NCBI RefSeq assembly: GCF_036325985.1
Contig: NZ_JAUHLI010000007.1
Location: 124,001 to 188,000 of the forward strand
DNA: 64,000 nt
Direction: 5' to 3'
DNA from: Alkalimonas cellulosilytica
Lineage (GTDB): Bacteria; Pseudomonadota; Gammaproteobacteria; Enterobacterales; Alteromonadaceae
Below the pieces are notes generated by a model. It was not told the DNA's origin. It searched no databases and saw nothing but the letters and a program-made list of their open reading frames with translations. The translations under genes and the position numbers were made by a program. This document shows, piece by piece, positions 18,501 to 26,928 of the stretch (its first letter is position 1; every line of letters starts with the position of its first letter).

Positions 18501-20119
18501 GCAAAGGCATCGGCAGCCTCAGCCAAGCTGGCCAATTGTTCATAGCTAATGGCCAGACGGTAGTGCCATTCGGCTTGAGTGGGCTGCATGGCTAATGCCA
18601 ATTGCCAATGTTGTACCGCTTCTGTCCATTGATAACTGCGCATGGCACAGTAAGCCGCATGCGCATGCAACACAGCATGGCCTGGCTTGTCTGAGATTTC
18701 GGCAACAAAAGCCTGATAGCCTTCGTGCCAACGCTCTAAGGCCTGGTATAAGATCCCCAGCCCCAGCTCTGCGCTGTTGAGCATTTTATCACTGGCGATA
18801 GCCTGCGCCTGTAATTGCCTGATCTGCATTCCGTCAGCTGCCTTACCGCATTGCTGCAAAGCAGCGGCTTGCTGAAAATACCACAAACTGACATCCTGAT
18901 GCTTAGGATCCAGCTCAATGGCTTTGGCAAAGGATTGTGCTGCCTCGCGGTAACGCCGCATTTTTTCCTGTGCCTGGGCAAGCTGAATATTCAGCAACGC
19001 ATCCAGATTTTCAATGGCCAGGGCCGCGGTTAAAGCTTCGACTTCCTGCCAGGTTTTGTTTTGCCGGTTCAGACACAGGGCAAGTTGCCGATAGTAGTCG
19101 GCCTGCCCTAAGGATTGCTCTATAAGCTGGCGGTAAGCTTGCTCCGCTTGCAGCCACTCTTTTTGCCGCAGCAAACTGGTAGCGGTTGCTTCCAGAGTAG
19201 CACGCCCTGCTTTGCTGTCGGCATCGGCAAGATTGATGACATGCTGCGCTATGATTTGCCCGGCACTCAGGTGGTCGTCCTGATAAATGTATTCTTCAAT
19301 AAACTGCTGGGTGCGCTCGCAAATGACTGGCCCCTGTTGCAGAATCTGAATCAGTTCCTCCATGCTCTGAGGATGATAGCCAAGACCTTCAGCGAAAATA
19401 TAGGCCTCGGCCGAAGTGGGGGCACGCTTTAATACCTTATCACCAAGCAGCCAACGCGGGAAAATCACCGGCTTACCCAGTGCCCAGGCTTCATAGATCA
19501 CCGAGCTGAAATCTGAAATCACCACATCGGCTTGCAACAAAGCTTCGGTAATGGCGGTTTTGTCTTTGCGGTTGCGGGGGTGTACTACCGAGGTCACCTC
19601 AAAGTCCCGCCTCAGTTTATCCAGATAGCCCTGAAATTGTGGGTAGCTGCCCATGGCCGAGCCATCTTTGTCTTTCCAGTTATCATGCCCCGGTGCCCAC
19701 AAGACTCGCAGCTTGCCGGATACTGCGGGCATTTGTGACTGCAGGCGCTTTAAGTAGTCCACCCGGGGGGAGCCTGCCACTACAATCTGACTGGGGTGCA
19801 AACGCACAGTTTTACTTTGCAGCAGACGCTTTTTCAGCCAGGCCCCGGGGACAAACACCAGCTCAAACTGATTGATAAAGCGATCACCGGTGTCTGTTTT
19901 CGACCAAAGGTAGTTTTTGTCTGCCAGATTATGGCCTACATAGACCTCGGCGGGATGGCGTACAAAGAGACTGATATTGACCGCTCCCGGACGGTTATAA
20001 TTGATGGAGCGGCTGGTGTTTTCACCATCTGGAAGATAACCACAAATCTCATCAACCACCTGTTGCTGAATACTGTGGTAATTCTTGGTATCGTTGATAT
20101 TGATATGAATTTTTTTCAT
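15584..20119 (-). CDS. Multidomain glycerophosphotransferase / glycosyltransferase (TagF-like x2, TPR, GT4)
   Basis: A 1511-aa protein. Residues about 1-300 are a short CDP-glycerol glycerophosphotransferase-like domain (RVLWAPGHDNWK, HPRNRKDKT, ADVVISDFSSVIYEAWALGK). TPR-type helices fill about 305-720. A full TagF-like domain lies at about 725-1100 (YLATWHGTPLKTLGKE, VVLYAPTWRG, FRGHS, LITDYSSIFFDF). A GT4 glycosyltransferase ends the protein at about 1105-1505 (FITMGRLSVEKDHHKLIEAF, NHEGQPMVLFEAM with the E-x7-E pair). Expected work: transfer of glycerol phosphate from CDP-glycerol and addition of a sugar, in one cytoplasmic polypeptide. The first domain is paralogous to the stand-alone protein at 21094-22005. 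Leading gene of the 15584-12018 operon. Confidence 0.85.
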   Translation of the reverse strand: MKKIHININDTKNYHSIQQQVVDEICGYLPDGENTSRSINYNRPGAVNISLFVRHPAEVYVGHNLADKNYLWSKTDTGDRFINQFELVFVPGAWLKKRLLQSKTVRLHPSQIVVAGSPRVDYLKRLQSQMPAVSGKLRVLWAPGHDNWKDKDGSAMGSYPQFQGYLDKLRRDFEVTSVVHPRNRKDKTAITEALLQADVVISDFSSVIYEAWALGKPVIFPRWLLGDKVLKRAPTSAEAYIFAEGLGYHPQSMEELIQILQQGPVICERTQQFIEEYIYQDDHLSAGQIIAQHVINLADADSKAGRATLEATATSLLRQKEWLQAEQAYRQLIEQSLGQADYYRQLALCLNRQNKTWQEVEALTAALAIENLDALLNIQLAQAQEKMRRYREAAQSFAKAIELDPKHQDVSLWYFQQAAALQQCGKAADGMQIRQLQAQAIASDKMLNSAELGLGILYQALERWHEGYQAFVAEISDKPGHAVLHAHAAYCAMRSYQWTEAVQHWQLALAMQPTQAEWHYRLAISYEQLASLAEAADAFALAVALKPEQRYWHYRYARCLTAQQRWQEALQVFAAMPAAVLTTTEDKATAPLVLAAVSPARQLPANQHLLSMPANPAWQQKASAARDLLRQQLQQDTVSAEVWFGLAQAHAVLAEWPEAAEAAAQAIARSAEHQPLYFELLAACQAKQGLQQQACHSYLQCYHLEPPFGDEPASTPLSATVSLLARYAHYRETLPLQPRCIVYESFNGNGMSCNPYGLFVELLQSEDFAHYTHVWVINDLARIPQQYRQQPNIVFVPKASDLYLRYIASAAYLINNSGFPPYFSTRPDQRYLATWHGTPLKTLGKEQKYKFFDHKRTQRNFLQATHLITPNPHTTGITINSYDLKPLFQGKLAETGYPRIDRTLNLTEQEKQQLKTSLGLQPELPVVLYAPTWRGTLTDVRFDTDKLADDMTVLSQQPCQLLFRGHSLMEALLAESALNCQVVPESIDTNELLAIVDVLITDYSSIFFDFLPRQKPILYYAYDLAEYEQERGLYFSMEQMPGSVCQSIDELSTALQQALTQGLAGKQAAFAAANAEFCPHEDGRAAARVIDFFMRDQHQAVQYDGAQSSQKIALICPGSFAPNGITSSFQNLLAATRDSEYQLVIPFLPHSIESVPANLEKFYEFPQTLPYVPRYGSVVMTLQEREVRLRAEKQYYQHLTEQEWRILAGMYARDFTRIFGPRPIDVAIHFSGYDLLWANLFAFGQQIKQRVIYLHNDLHAEWQARFPYLQNIFHLYRFYHKLVSVSEQTSALNQQNLAEAFGLDAARFCFSNNLQDPERVKRLAAEPFEQASDQALFRPGCTTFITMGRLSVEKDHHKLIEAFSQLHARYPATQLIILGSGPLQSELSQQILAKKLQGSVHLLGQRKNPFPLLKAADCFVLSSNHEGQPMVLFEAMILQKPILSTDITGSRSALQGRTGTLVENSVAGLLQGMERFLTGQDQQELFDIQHYQQEALAMFYRTIAEDSDASE

Positions 20120-20220
20120 CAGATGTTTGCTTCGCCTGTAGAATGATTGAATGAAAGCACCCGTTTAAAACTTCAAGTCCTAGTAAAGCTCGTCTGAGAA
20201 CTGCCTTGCTGTGGCACGCA

Positions 20221-21072
20221 TCATGCACTTTTCTGTAATAAAGGGCATGCATCTAATAAAGCCTCATAATCAAAATCAATGAATTTACAGTCAAAATCAA
20301 ATGCTGTTAATAAATCAATCAGTTCAACAGGCCCATCGAACAGATCATAACTCTGTGCATGCCTCACTTTATTTACAGTAAGGAAATAGTCGTAGAATTT
20401 AAACTCCCCGCCCTTCGGCGTGTGCGAGTTTAACCAGGCACTTGGAATGCCGTAGGCATCTGAGATAATGAGACCATGCAATGAGGAGGTGATAATACGC
20501 TTACAGCTGAGCATATCATCGAGCACGCCTTCGATATTGGTAGTTTTCAGATAAATCTTTTTAACGCCGGGACCAAAGTCTCTGTTGACCCATTTTTTTT
20601 CAGACCAACGCAGAACGATACCTAACTCATACTTTTTCTCTACTTCGGGCCAGTAATACATGGGGGTGAGTAAAGCCGGATCACCGTATACAGCAGGGCA
20701 TTCGACGCCTGCATTTTTTATCCTGGCACGCGTAAGCGGGCCTCTTACGGCTAAATAGGTAGCCTTGGCAGCGACTTGCTTGCGGGGCTCAGTGCCGAAG
20801 GAGCCTGTCCCCCAGGCGATACTATGATCGGTTGTGCGTTTAAGAATTGAACCAATACCAATGTATGAAGGACAGTCACCAGGACTGTACTCGACCGGAA
20901 GCCCAGTCATTTTCTCGTACAACCAGGGAGACAATAAGTCACCGAAGTTTTCCGTATTGATCCAATACGTCAGTGGAATTTTGCCATCATTGGTAATGAT
21001 ATCGTCTCGTACCTGATAGTTACTTTTTAGTGCAGCCAACTCACGTTTATGCCGCTCAATATAAAAACTCAT
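20221..21072 (-). CDS. Polysaccharide pyruvyl transferase family protein (2)
   Basis: A 283-aa protein with the family pattern: NTENFGDLLSPWLYEKMTG near the N terminus, YIGIGSILKR, AVRGPLTRARIKNAG, YGDPALLTP, and ITSSLHGLIISDAYGIPSAWL at the donor site. A ketal pyruvate transferase for a surface glycan is the likely role. It differs greatly from the other family member at 12018, so the two probably act on different residues. The stretch is clearly AT-richer than the genes on either side (about 35-43% GC in sampled lines), suggesting transfer. Gaps are 21 bases upstream and about 100 bases downstream. Confidence 0.85.
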   Translation of the reverse strand: MSFYIERHKRELAALKSNYQVRDDIITNDGKIPLTYWINTENFGDLLSPWLYEKMTGLPVEYSPGDCPSYIGIGSILKRTTDHSIAWGTGSFGTEPRKQVAAKATYLAVRGPLTRARIKNAGVECPAVYGDPALLTPMYYWPEVEKKYELGIVLRWSEKKWVNRDFGPGVKKIYLKTTNIEGVLDDMLSCKRIITSSLHGLIISDAYGIPSAWLNSHTPKGGEFKFYDYFLTVNKVRHAQSYDLFDGPVELIDLLTAFDFDCKFIDFDYEALLDACPLLQKSA

Positions 21073-21093
21073 AAAAACCTCATAACCGTAAAA

Positions 21094-22005
21094 TTATTTA
21101 TCCAAAGCTAAAAGCAAGTCAGCAATCCGCTTGCCACTGCAACCTAAGTACTTCGGATCTAAGTAGTATTCAAAGAACTCTTTGGTACGAGTATCCATTG
21201 CCGGTGATTCTGCAATCACATCCTTCATATGCTCAATGCTTGAAGCGTGAAGCCCATAGTCCTCGGCAAAAATCCGCCATTCTGCGGAATTCTTTTTATG
21301 CTTGAGCATTCTTTCTTTGATAATCCAATCCGGAAAAATAAGCGTTTTTCCTAAGGCCCAGGCTTCCCAAACCATGGTGCCAAGATCTGAAATCACCACA
21401 TCGGCTTCCAGCAACTGTTGGTAGGTAGGCTTTTTGTCTTTGCGGTTGCGTGGATGCAGAGAAACGTTCACATCGTAGTGCACGGCAAGCTGTTCCATAT
21501 AAGGTTCAAAATCAGGATAGGAAGATATAACATCTGCATTCGCACCTTTTCGGTTGTAGTCATGCGTTGGTGCCCAAAGGACATTTTTCTTTCCTGTGGC
21601 AGGTTTAACTTTATCGTACTCATTTTGCAAAGCAATCAACGCATCCAGCCGCGGCCAGCCTACGCTGTGAACGTTCGTTCGATTGAAGCTGGGTAATTTC
21701 CTGGACTGGCTGATCCGGTCAACGAGCAGATTTCCCGGCACAAACAAGTGCTTCCTACGCGTTTGCTCGTTCACAAAGCTCTTGTTGGCGTACTTCTTCC
21801 AATGGTAATTCTTATCAGCAGCCCCATGCGACATCAATACATCGGCCTGCTGCATGACAAACATTGTAAAATTAAGCGCACCTTCGACATACTCCAGAGT
21901 TGTTTCCGTGTATGAACCTGCTGGTAAGTGCTTCTGAATCAGTGTATTAAGCTGTGATTGAACACCTAAGTAGTTCTTTGAAGTTGTTAGGTTAAAATTT
22001 ATCAT
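21094..22005 (-). CDS. CDP-glycerol glycerophosphotransferase-like protein (short form)
   Basis: A 303-aa protein that aligns over its whole length with the first 300 residues of the 1511-aa protein: MSHGAADKNYHWKK versus VGHNLADKNYLWSK, VLWAPTHDYNRKG versus VLWAPGHDNWKDK, LHPRNRKDKK, and EADVVISDLGTMVWEAWALG versus ADVVISDFSSVIYEAWALG. This region is the C-terminal donor-binding half of TagF-type enzymes. The usual D-x-S-S is changed to DLGT here, so its activity or acceptor may differ. It could be a primase adding the first glycerol phosphate, or a polymerase. AT-rich like its neighbour. Confidence 0.75.
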   Translation of the reverse strand: MINFNLTTSKNYLGVQSQLNTLIQKHLPAGSYTETTLEYVEGALNFTMFVMQQADVLMSHGAADKNYHWKKYANKSFVNEQTRRKHLFVPGNLLVDRISQSRKLPSFNRTNVHSVGWPRLDALIALQNEYDKVKPATGKKNVLWAPTHDYNRKGANADVISSYPDFEPYMEQLAVHYDVNVSLHPRNRKDKKPTYQQLLEADVVISDLGTMVWEAWALGKTLIFPDWIIKERMLKHKKNSAEWRIFAEDYGLHASSIEHMKDVIAESPAMDTRTKEFFEYYLDPKYLGCSGKRIADLLLALDK

Positions 22006-22029
22006 AAAGATTCCATCGTTGCAGTGTAC

Positions 22030-24828
22030 TTAAGAAGCACTTGAGGTAACCACCTGATCAAATGCTGCCAATGCTCCATTTGGATAACTGCCTAGTGAAT
22101 AATTTTTAAGCGCTCTGCGTTTTTCAAACTTAACGTCATCTACCATGATGGCGTCAACAAGTCCTAGAATGTCGTTTGCATTGTTTACGACGTACGCGGA
22201 TGCTGTTGAGGGAAACTCTGCGTCCAATCTTTGCTGAGTGAACTGACGTGAGTTGGTAAGTACAATTGGTTTCAGGGTATAAAGGTAGTCATTCAGGACG
22301 CTTGAAATGTCGGTGATAAGAAGATCCGAACGATTCATTAAGTCGTGGATATCTGTCTCAGAACCAAATAAGTCTATCTGACTATTTGACTGCGCAAGTT
22401 CACACATTTTTTCCAGAAACAGTTTAGCCTGCCCCGATGGATCATAGCCCGTGTATGGATGAGGCTTGAATAATACTTTAAAACGTCTGCTGGCAGCTAA
22501 TGTCTGCAGCAACTCCATGCCAGTGCTATTGATTGAGCAATAATTCGCTTCATCATTAAAGCCTTCCCAGGTTGGAGCGTAAAGAATGGTTCGGACTGAA
22601 ATGCATGCTGATGATACTTGTTGCAATTTCATTTCTACTTGCGGGCGTCCAACCTGAACCACCTGGTCGGCTCGAACAGGCAGGCCAGCATCGCGAATAC
22701 GCTGCTCAGCAAGCGGGCCAGCAACCAAAAGTTTATCATAAGCCATTAAAAACTTGCTTTGATTGACCACCTTATCACTTTCACCATGATTAATAAAAAA
22801 GTGATTCAAACGATGGAAACGCAGCATTTGTGTTGCTTTTTGTGAATTGCCCGGATACAGCACAGTTCGAACACCAGCCTGCTCAAGCACTTCAAGATCA
22901 TTCATACTCTGTAAAAAATACACTGGTAAGCTGGTTGGTAACAGCTCACTGGCAGTGCGCTTTTCCCTGATGACAATAGCGCAGGGCACCGACAGAGACT
23001 CGAGCACCGGGATCCACATATTGGCCTGATAGCCAACACTTTCAATACCTGAGACGAAAAGTACAACTTTAACGCCGGCATTTTGAATTTCTTTTGCCGT
23101 AGGAATACTGTAATTGCTGGCAACCAACTGCTGATAGCTTTGCTTACTTTCATAGCGACTGAGTTCGCGCAACATCAGTACTTCTGTCTGTAAGTCCTGT
23201 GCAATCAACGCTGACAGCAGACGTTGATAGCAATAAATACTGTATTGATCCTGATGAAGCACTTGGCGGTTGCCACTTTGCACGACATAGTCAAATCCTG
23301 GCTGGGCCCAGTCTTTACTGAACTGTGCCAGGTAGTCTTTGCCGGCGGCAGGAATACCCAAGGTAGTGCCAGCCCAGCAAAATGTCTCGACCATGACAGG
23401 CGCTGTAAACCAACGAACGCCATGATCGCTGTAGATCCAACCGCTATCTTGTTGCTGATGGCAATACAGCTGCAGTGAAATGCCGTTGCAATGCTTAATA
23501 CGCAGCTGTTGGCTGTTGTGCTGCACCACCTGAAAAAGCGGACTGCTTTGCAACGCATCTACCAAAGCGGCTTTATCGGCTGCCGGTGCCAGGCCAAGTG
23601 TCAACAACCGGCTGGGATCAAAGTCAGTATCAAGCATGACAGCTTGCAAACTATGCTGCATTAAAAAAGGTTGATGCGCCTGCGGCTCCGTCACCCGAAA
23701 AAGATCATGCAAAGCCAGTTGCATTCGACGCTGGCAATTAAGCGCTTTGCCAGCAGGCAATTGCTGGAAAGGCTGTGGCCATAACGGGAGATGTGGATGA
23801 GCACTGAAACTGATCAGTAATTGCCGAAGCTGCGCAAAGCCATGTTTGCGGTTTTGGTGAAAGGCAATGCAGTCGTGCAGTACTTGCTTTGCCAGTACCA
23901 GATTGCCAGCCTGGCTGCACGCTGTTGCCGTGGCAACCGTAACTTCAGGTTCATACTTGGCGTTAGGCTTTTTTAAACACCATTGTCGAAGCGTGGTCAA
24001 ATAGCCATCCAGCGAGGACGGCGTTTGTACCAGCTGCGCCAAATGCTGAAAGCTTCGAGCTCTGTTGGTGTGGGCAATGGATTGATTGATACTTTGCCAG
24101 ACTTGCTCCGGTTCATTCAGACCAACGGCCGCATCGGCCAGCAGATAAAAACCCTCATCCACGATAGGTTGCTGATACAGAAAGCTCTGAGCGGCCTTTA
24201 AAGCGGCCTGATAATCACCAGCAAACAACTGTAGCTTGGCCTGATAAAACCAGTAAAAGTCATGATTTTGATGCTTCTCTAACCAGGAAGTGCATGCTGC
24301 GACATCTGCTGTAGCCAGCCAACGCTCCAACTGAAGTTGCTGCAATGCTAATGCATGATTGGGTTGGTCGGTAAGCTGATTGAGCTGCAATTGTGCCATC
24401 AGTGCATCGAAATCGGCATAATTGCCTTGCAGCAATAGCAGCTGCAGTAATTGCAGGCCGCAATCGATCTGCTCATTATCTACGGCAACCTCGGTTTTGT
24501 TTACATCCGAAGCAGACAACGGTTCCCTGTTTTCTTCTGCCCCACTTTGTATGAAATGCAGTAAGGGGTTCATGCCGCTTTCTGCCACATCCTCGTACTT
24601 CTGCAAGTAGAACTCTGGATCAAAGCGCTCACTGGGCTTTCGGCCTTCAAAGCCACCAAATTTCAGGAAGTGTTCAACTGGATCTATTCCTGCTTCAGCT
24701 ACATCCGGGTTGTGTTCCAGATAGTAGTTGGCATCAAAGTAATCGCTGTTGGCAATAAGATCGAGCTGCTGCTGCAGCTTCTTTTTTTCATAATTATTCT
24801 TCAGCAGGTGCTTGAGTACTTTCATCAT
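22030..24828 (-). CDS. CDP-glycerol glycerophosphotransferase family protein with N-terminal tandem repeats and helical region
   Basis: 932 aa from the ATG at 24828 (AGGA four bases upstream; a TTG at 24840 is unlikely). Near the N terminus are two copies of a short motif, FDANYYLEHNPDVAEAGIDP and FDPEFYLQKYEDVAESGMNP, each followed by an H-F-x-x-x-G block. This repeat is found attached to several glycosyl- and sulfotransferases. Alpha-helical TPR-like sequence fills the middle. The last 340 or so residues are TagF-like: HFFINHGESDK, ILYAPTWEGF, VLFKPHPYTGY, LLITDISSVLNDYLY. It probably extends the glycerol-phosphate chain. The gene follows tagD by 15 bases. Confidence 0.8.
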   Translation of the reverse strand: MMKVLKHLLKNNYEKKKLQQQLDLIANSDYFDANYYLEHNPDVAEAGIDPVEHFLKFGGFEGRKPSERFDPEFYLQKYEDVAESGMNPLLHFIQSGAEENREPLSASDVNKTEVAVDNEQIDCGLQLLQLLLLQGNYADFDALMAQLQLNQLTDQPNHALALQQLQLERWLATADVAACTSWLEKHQNHDFYWFYQAKLQLFAGDYQAALKAAQSFLYQQPIVDEGFYLLADAAVGLNEPEQVWQSINQSIAHTNRARSFQHLAQLVQTPSSLDGYLTTLRQWCLKKPNAKYEPEVTVATATACSQAGNLVLAKQVLHDCIAFHQNRKHGFAQLRQLLISFSAHPHLPLWPQPFQQLPAGKALNCQRRMQLALHDLFRVTEPQAHQPFLMQHSLQAVMLDTDFDPSRLLTLGLAPAADKAALVDALQSSPLFQVVQHNSQQLRIKHCNGISLQLYCHQQQDSGWIYSDHGVRWFTAPVMVETFCWAGTTLGIPAAGKDYLAQFSKDWAQPGFDYVVQSGNRQVLHQDQYSIYCYQRLLSALIAQDLQTEVLMLRELSRYESKQSYQQLVASNYSIPTAKEIQNAGVKVVLFVSGIESVGYQANMWIPVLESLSVPCAIVIREKRTASELLPTSLPVYFLQSMNDLEVLEQAGVRTVLYPGNSQKATQMLRFHRLNHFFINHGESDKVVNQSKFLMAYDKLLVAGPLAEQRIRDAGLPVRADQVVQVGRPQVEMKLQQVSSACISVRTILYAPTWEGFNDEANYCSINSTGMELLQTLAASRRFKVLFKPHPYTGYDPSGQAKLFLEKMCELAQSNSQIDLFGSETDIHDLMNRSDLLITDISSVLNDYLYTLKPIVLTNSRQFTQQRLDAEFPSTASAYVVNNANDILGLVDAIMVDDVKFEKRRALKNYSLGSYPNGALAAFDQVVTSSAS

Positions 24829-24843
24829 TCGTTCCTGCAACTA

Positions 24844-25299
24844 TTAGTTTAAGTCGGCTTTTAGCATTTCCAGAATTTCAAAAGCCCGCATAAATTCTTC
24901 TTTATTAATGCTGGAAAAAGCACTGAGTGCTTTTTTGAGCTGGGTGGTGGAAATCCCTTCCGTTCTCGGCAAGTAAACCACTTCACAGTATTCTTTTAGA
25001 AAGTCGAACTTGCCCTGCCAGTCGTCACCTATCACAAAGGTATCGATATGGTAGGTTTGAATATCATTAATTTTTTGCTCCCAGCTGCTTTCCGGGATCG
25101 CCTGGTGCACATAACGACAACCACGAACAATTTCGATGCGCTGTTCAAAAGGGATGATGGTCTTTTTACCTTTGCCTTCGTTAAACTCATCGGTCGATAC
25201 AGCCACTGTTAACTGACCCATTTCTGAAAGGCGCTTTAGCAAGTTTAAGTGGCCAATGTGAAAAAGGTCGAAAGTGCCATACGTAATGATGTTTTTCAT
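24844..25299 (-). CDS. tagD: Glycerol-3-phosphate cytidylyltransferase (TagD-like)
   Basis: 151 aa from the ATG at 25299 (AGGA upstream). It makes CDP-glycerol from CTP and sn-glycerol 3-phosphate. The nucleotidyltransferase motif YGTFDLFHIGHLNLLKR contains the catalytic H-x-G-H, and RTEGISTTQL is the second signature, both matching TagD/TarD. About 20 residues longer than Bacillus TagD because of a C-terminal helix. It supplies donor for the TagF-like proteins encoded immediately downstream, and is the key evidence that the polymer contains glycerol phosphate. Confidence 0.92.
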   Translation of the reverse strand: MKNIITYGTFDLFHIGHLNLLKRLSEMGQLTVAVSTDEFNEGKGKKTIIPFEQRIEIVRGCRYVHQAIPESSWEQKINDIQTYHIDTFVIGDDWQGKFDFLKEYCEVVYLPRTEGISTTQLKKALSAFSSINKEEFMRAFEILEMLKADLN

Positions 25300-25429
25300 G
25301 CCTGAGTTCCTGACTGCGATCCGAGTGCCTGTGCTGACAATTGAAAAACCGGAATGAATTCCGGTTGCCATCGAATTGTAACATAGCCCTGTTGGCTTGG
25401 TCTGTTAAAGTTCGTGCTTCATGGATGTT

Positions 25430-25975
25430 TCATCGATAAGACTCAGCACTTGCAAAGCTTATCGCCTGTTGATCTTTTTTTGATAAGTCTGGCAAAGCTT
25501 CATACTGCCAGTCGATGGCCAGGTCCGGGTCGTCCCAGCGAATGGCTCGCTCAAACTCAGGGGCATAATAATCCGTAGCCTTGTAAACAAATTCGGCGGT
25601 ATCACTAAGCACAATAAAGCCATGCGCAAAGCCTGCCGGCAGCCACATCTGCATTTTATTTTCTGCGGACAAACGCGCACTGACCCAGCGCCCAAAGGTG
25701 GGCGATGAACAGCGAAGGTCCACAGCGACATCCAGCACTTCGCCCTGCACAACCCTTACCAACTTGCCCTGTGGCTGCTTTATCTGGTAATGCAAACCAC
25801 GCAGTACACCTTTTTTGGACCTGGAGTGATTATCCTGCACAAAGCTCACCTGCTTGCCTAAGGCGTGCTCGAACTGACGCTGATTAAAGCTTTCCAGAAA
25901 AAAACCCCGTTCATCTTCAAATACCCTGGGCTTTATCAACAATACCTCAGGAATGGCTGTTTTCTCTATCTGCAT
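25430..25975 (-). CDS. rfbC: dTDP-4-dehydrorhamnose 3,5-epimerase
   Basis: 181 aa, normal RmlC length. It shows the family motifs FLESFNQRQFEHALG, QDNHSRSKKGVLRGLHYQ with the catalytic His, and DLRCSSPTFGRW. It performs the third step of dTDP-L-rhamnose synthesis. Last gene of the scattered rfbB-D-A-C series; 15 bases separate it from galU. Confidence 0.96.
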   Translation of the reverse strand: MQIEKTAIPEVLLIKPRVFEDERGFFLESFNQRQFEHALGKQVSFVQDNHSRSKKGVLRGLHYQIKQPQGKLVRVVQGEVLDVAVDLRCSSPTFGRWVSARLSAENKMQMWLPAGFAHGFIVLSDTAEFVYKATDYYAPEFERAIRWDDPDLAIDWQYEALPDLSKKDQQAISFASAESYR

Positions 25976-25990
25976 AGCTTAGCGATCCGC

Positions 25991-26896
25991 TTAGTTTTTT
26001 GGGTATCTGGCCATGAGTTCGTGCATAGCCGCATTGAAATCGCTGCCAAGAACCTGACTGCGCAAACCGAACTCAACAAAAGTCTTCATGTAGCCCAGCT
26101 TATTGCCACAATCGTGGCTACGCCCTTTAATATGATAGGCATTGACCGGCTGTTGCTTCATTAAAATGGCAATGCCATCGGTTAGCTGCACTTCATCGCC
26201 TGCCCCAATCGGGGTATATTGCAAAGCTTCCCAGAGATCAGCGGAGAAAACATAACGCCCAACGACCGATAAATTGGAAGGTGCATCTTCGACTGCAGGT
26301 TTTTCAACAATAGCGGTCATTTTCACCGACTCACCACTTTGCATCTGATGCCCTTCAACATCGGCTACGCCGTAGCTGCTTACCTGCTCCATTGGTACCG
26401 GTTCAACCATGACCTGGCTGACGCCATCGTGCTCGAATAGTGTGATCATTTCAGCCAGGTTATCCTGCTTAGGATTGCAGTCGTAATGATCAATCAACAC
26501 ATCCGGCAGCACCACAGCAAAAGGGTTATCTCCAATCAATGGATAAGCGCAAAGCACCGCATGGCCCAGGCCCTTGGCCTCCCCCTGACGAACATGCATG
26601 ATGGTGACATCTTTCGGGCAAATGGCCTGAACTTCATCAAGCAGCTGGCGTTTGACCCGCTTTTCCAGCATGGACTCGAGTTCAAAGCTTTTATCGAAAT
26701 GGTTTTCAATGGAGTTTTTTGATGAGTGCGTCACAAGCACAATTTCTTTGATACCAGCTGCGATGCATTCATTCACTACATACTGAATCAATGGCTTATC
26801 CACCACCGGCAGCATCTCTTTCGGAATGGCTTTGGTGGCTGGCAACATGCGGGTGCCAAGCCCGGCAACCGGAATAACTGCTTTAGTGACTTTCAT
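25991..26896 (-). CDS. galU: UTP-glucose-1-phosphate uridylyltransferase
   Basis: 301 aa. N-terminal nucleotide-binding signature PVAGLGTRMLPATKAIPKEM, then VDKPLIQYVVNECIAAGI, typical GalU. It makes UDP-glucose, the substrate for the ugd product encoded upstream, giving UDP-glucuronate for the polysaccharide. It lies between rfbA and rfbC. Confidence 0.96.
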   Translation of the reverse strand: MKVTKAVIPVAGLGTRMLPATKAIPKEMLPVVDKPLIQYVVNECIAAGIKEIVLVTHSSKNSIENHFDKSFELESMLEKRVKRQLLDEVQAICPKDVTIMHVRQGEAKGLGHAVLCAYPLIGDNPFAVVLPDVLIDHYDCNPKQDNLAEMITLFEHDGVSQVMVEPVPMEQVSSYGVADVEGHQMQSGESVKMTAIVEKPAVEDAPSNLSVVGRYVFSADLWEALQYTPIGAGDEVQLTDGIAILMKQQPVNAYHIKGRSHDCGNKLGYMKTFVEFGLRSQVLGSDFNAAMHELMARYPKN

Positions 26897-26928
26897 ACGA
26901 ATTCCTTAGTTTCTTCCTGAAATAGGGA

